This document shows positions 63,286 to 64,000 of a DNA stretch of 64,000 bases, piece by piece. Both the position numbers and the translations under genes were made by a program. Position 1 is the stretch's first letter. Every line of letters begins with the position of its first letter. The notes under the pieces are model-generated. The model ran no database searches and was not told where the DNA came from. It saw nothing but the letters and a program-made list of their open reading frames with translations. Source of the DNA: an uncultured Bacilli bacterium (GTDB lineage: Bacteria; Bacillota_I; Bacilli_A; RF39; UBA660); assembly GCA_934098745.1 (NCBI GenBank), contig CAKOPG010000007.1, positions 1-64,000 of the forward strand, given 5' to 3'.

Positions 63286-64000
63286 CAAATCTTCTCTCAG
63301 CCTTTCCATTTCCTATTTCATAAATATAGTCGCAGTTCTTAATTGTTGAAAGGCGGTGAGCAATAATTACAAGAGTCATCTTTCCATGCAAAGCCTCAAT
63401 TGATTCCATAACTGCTTTCTCTGTCTCATTATCAAGTGCGGAAGTCGCTTCATCCAAAACCAAAATCTCCGGATTATGATACAGCGCCCTTGCTATACCA
63501 ATCCTTTGCCTTTGCCCACCGGATAATCTGACTCCCATTTCCCCAATCTGCGTATCAAGACCTTCTTCGAGTTCACCAATTAATTCTGATAGCTGTGCCT
63601 GTTCTACCGCATATTTTACCCGTTCCTCATCAATGCTGCCTTCATCTTCTCCATAAGCAATATTGTTTCTGATTGTATCATCCATCAGATATATGTTTTG
63701 TGGGATATATCCAATGATCTTGTGCCACCCATTTAAATTGTCAAATATGTTCGTTCCATCTACCGTAACAGTTCCCGCTGTTGGTTCAAGCAGACCAAGC
63801 AGAATATCTGCCAGGGTTGTTTTCCCTGCCCCGGACTGTCCGATAAACGCCACCGAACTCTTCTTTTCTATTGTCAGATTCAAATGACTGATTACATCTT
63901 TTTCCGCCCGGGGATACCGGAAACTCAAATCTTCCATCCGCACAGCTGTATCAAACGAAAGCGGATGAACTTTCTTCTGATTTTGATTTTTGATTTTATT
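63278..64000 (-). CDS. ABC exporter, PglK/MsbA-like glycan flippase (copy 3), cut by the window edge
   Basis: Only the C-terminal nucleotide-binding domain is inside the window; the frame stays open to base 64000. Walker A reads GQSGAGKTT (Gln for the usual Pro), followed by Q-loop YIPQN, signature SGGQRQR, Walker B ILVLDEATSALD and H-loop AHRLST. The spelling is very close to the ABC proteins at 8962-10743 and 17110-18882. The membrane domain should lie just beyond the right edge. It heads the acylated-glycan block. Confidence 0.9.
   Translation of the reverse strand, partial: NKIKNQNQKKVHPLSFDTAVRMEDLSFRYPRAEKDVISHLNLTIEKKSSVAFIGQSGAGKTTLADILLGLLEPTAGTVTVDGTNIFDNLNGWHKIIGYIPQNIYLMDDTIRNNIAYGEDEGSIDEERVKYAVEQAQLSELIGELEEGLDTQIGEMGVRLSGGQRQRIGIARALYHNPEILVLDEATSALDNETEKAVMESIEALHGKMTLVIIAHRLSTIKNCDYIYEIGNGKAERRFDV

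Noticed and set aside
1..64000. tRNA genes, IS elements, CRISPR arrays, phage genes
   Set aside because: No transposase-like protein, repeat-spacer pattern or clover-leaf sequence was recognised; intergenic space is too small for most of these.

Overview
The window is a 64 kb stretch of a very large surface-glycan biosynthesis locus. Every convincing gene lies on the minus strand, so transcription runs from base 64000 towards base 1. Genes are packed with ATGA/GTGA overlaps or gaps of a few bases, and no gap exceeds about 205 bases. There are no rRNAs, tRNAs, CRISPR arrays, insertion sequences or phage genes. Base composition is AT-rich but uneven. The AT-rich code, strong AGGAGG-type ribosome binding sites, phosphocholine (lic-type) genes, an LtaS-like sulfatase-fold protein and a glycerophosphotransferase-like protein suggest a low-GC Gram-positive, most likely a gut Clostridia/Lachnospiraceae member. 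The taxon is inference.

Layout in order of transcription, right to left. (1) 64000-56788: a PglK-like ABC exporter (cut by the window edge), a GT2, a GT4, an SGNH/MBOAT O-acylation pair and a multi-membrane-span GT-C-like protein. (2) 56756-49160: a phospho-decoration module with an LtaS-like sulfatase-fold protein, a small YIDP-motif membrane protein, a YidC/Oxa1 domain fused to a CDP-glycerol-glycerophosphotransferase-like domain, LicA-like choline kinase, LicC-like cytidylyltransferase and a BCCT choline/betaine transporter. No LicD is present. (3) 49064-44000: behind a good promoter candidate, a GT4, a Gfo/Idh dehydrogenase with a DegT aminotransferase (amino sugar), a methyltransferase and a FemAB/GNAT-like transferase. 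(4) 44000-38782: a module for a CMP-activated keto-sugar acid, with a GT-B transferase, NeuA-like cytidylyltransferase, a DRE-TIM aldolase fused to a Rossmann-like C-terminal domain, an acyltransferase and a KdsC-like phosphatase. No NeuB or KdsA is present. (5) 38771-30126: glycosyltransferases of several families, a hexapeptide acetyltransferase and a GtrII-like membrane protein. (6) 30129-27669: FdtA/FdtB-type 3-amino-3,6-dideoxyhexose synthesis and a GtrB/DPM-like GT2. (7) 27655-23544: GDP-D-glycero-alpha-D-manno-heptose synthesis (HddA, an HddC-GmhB fusion, GmhA), followed by a sugar methyltransferase. (8) 22638-13973: glycosyltransferases including GT11 and GT10 fucosyltransferase-type enzymes and a second PglK-like ABC exporter. 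(9) 13876-4853: a GT-C-like membrane protein, GT4s, a third ABC exporter and a second MBOAT/SGNH pair. (10) 4757-208: WbqC, a DegT-like protein, an NAD-dependent epimerase, a second DegT aminotransferase and a GNAT, forming a nucleotide-amino-sugar module.

Together the genes would make, activate and transfer unusual sugars, decorate them with acyl, methyl, phosphocholine-type and amino groups, and flip lipid-linked oligosaccharides with PglK-type ABC proteins rather than Wzx. No initiating phosphoglycosyltransferase, Wzy, chain-length regulator, RmlA/RmlB, GDP-fucose synthesis gene or transcription regulator was recognised, so these must lie outside the window or elsewhere in the genome.
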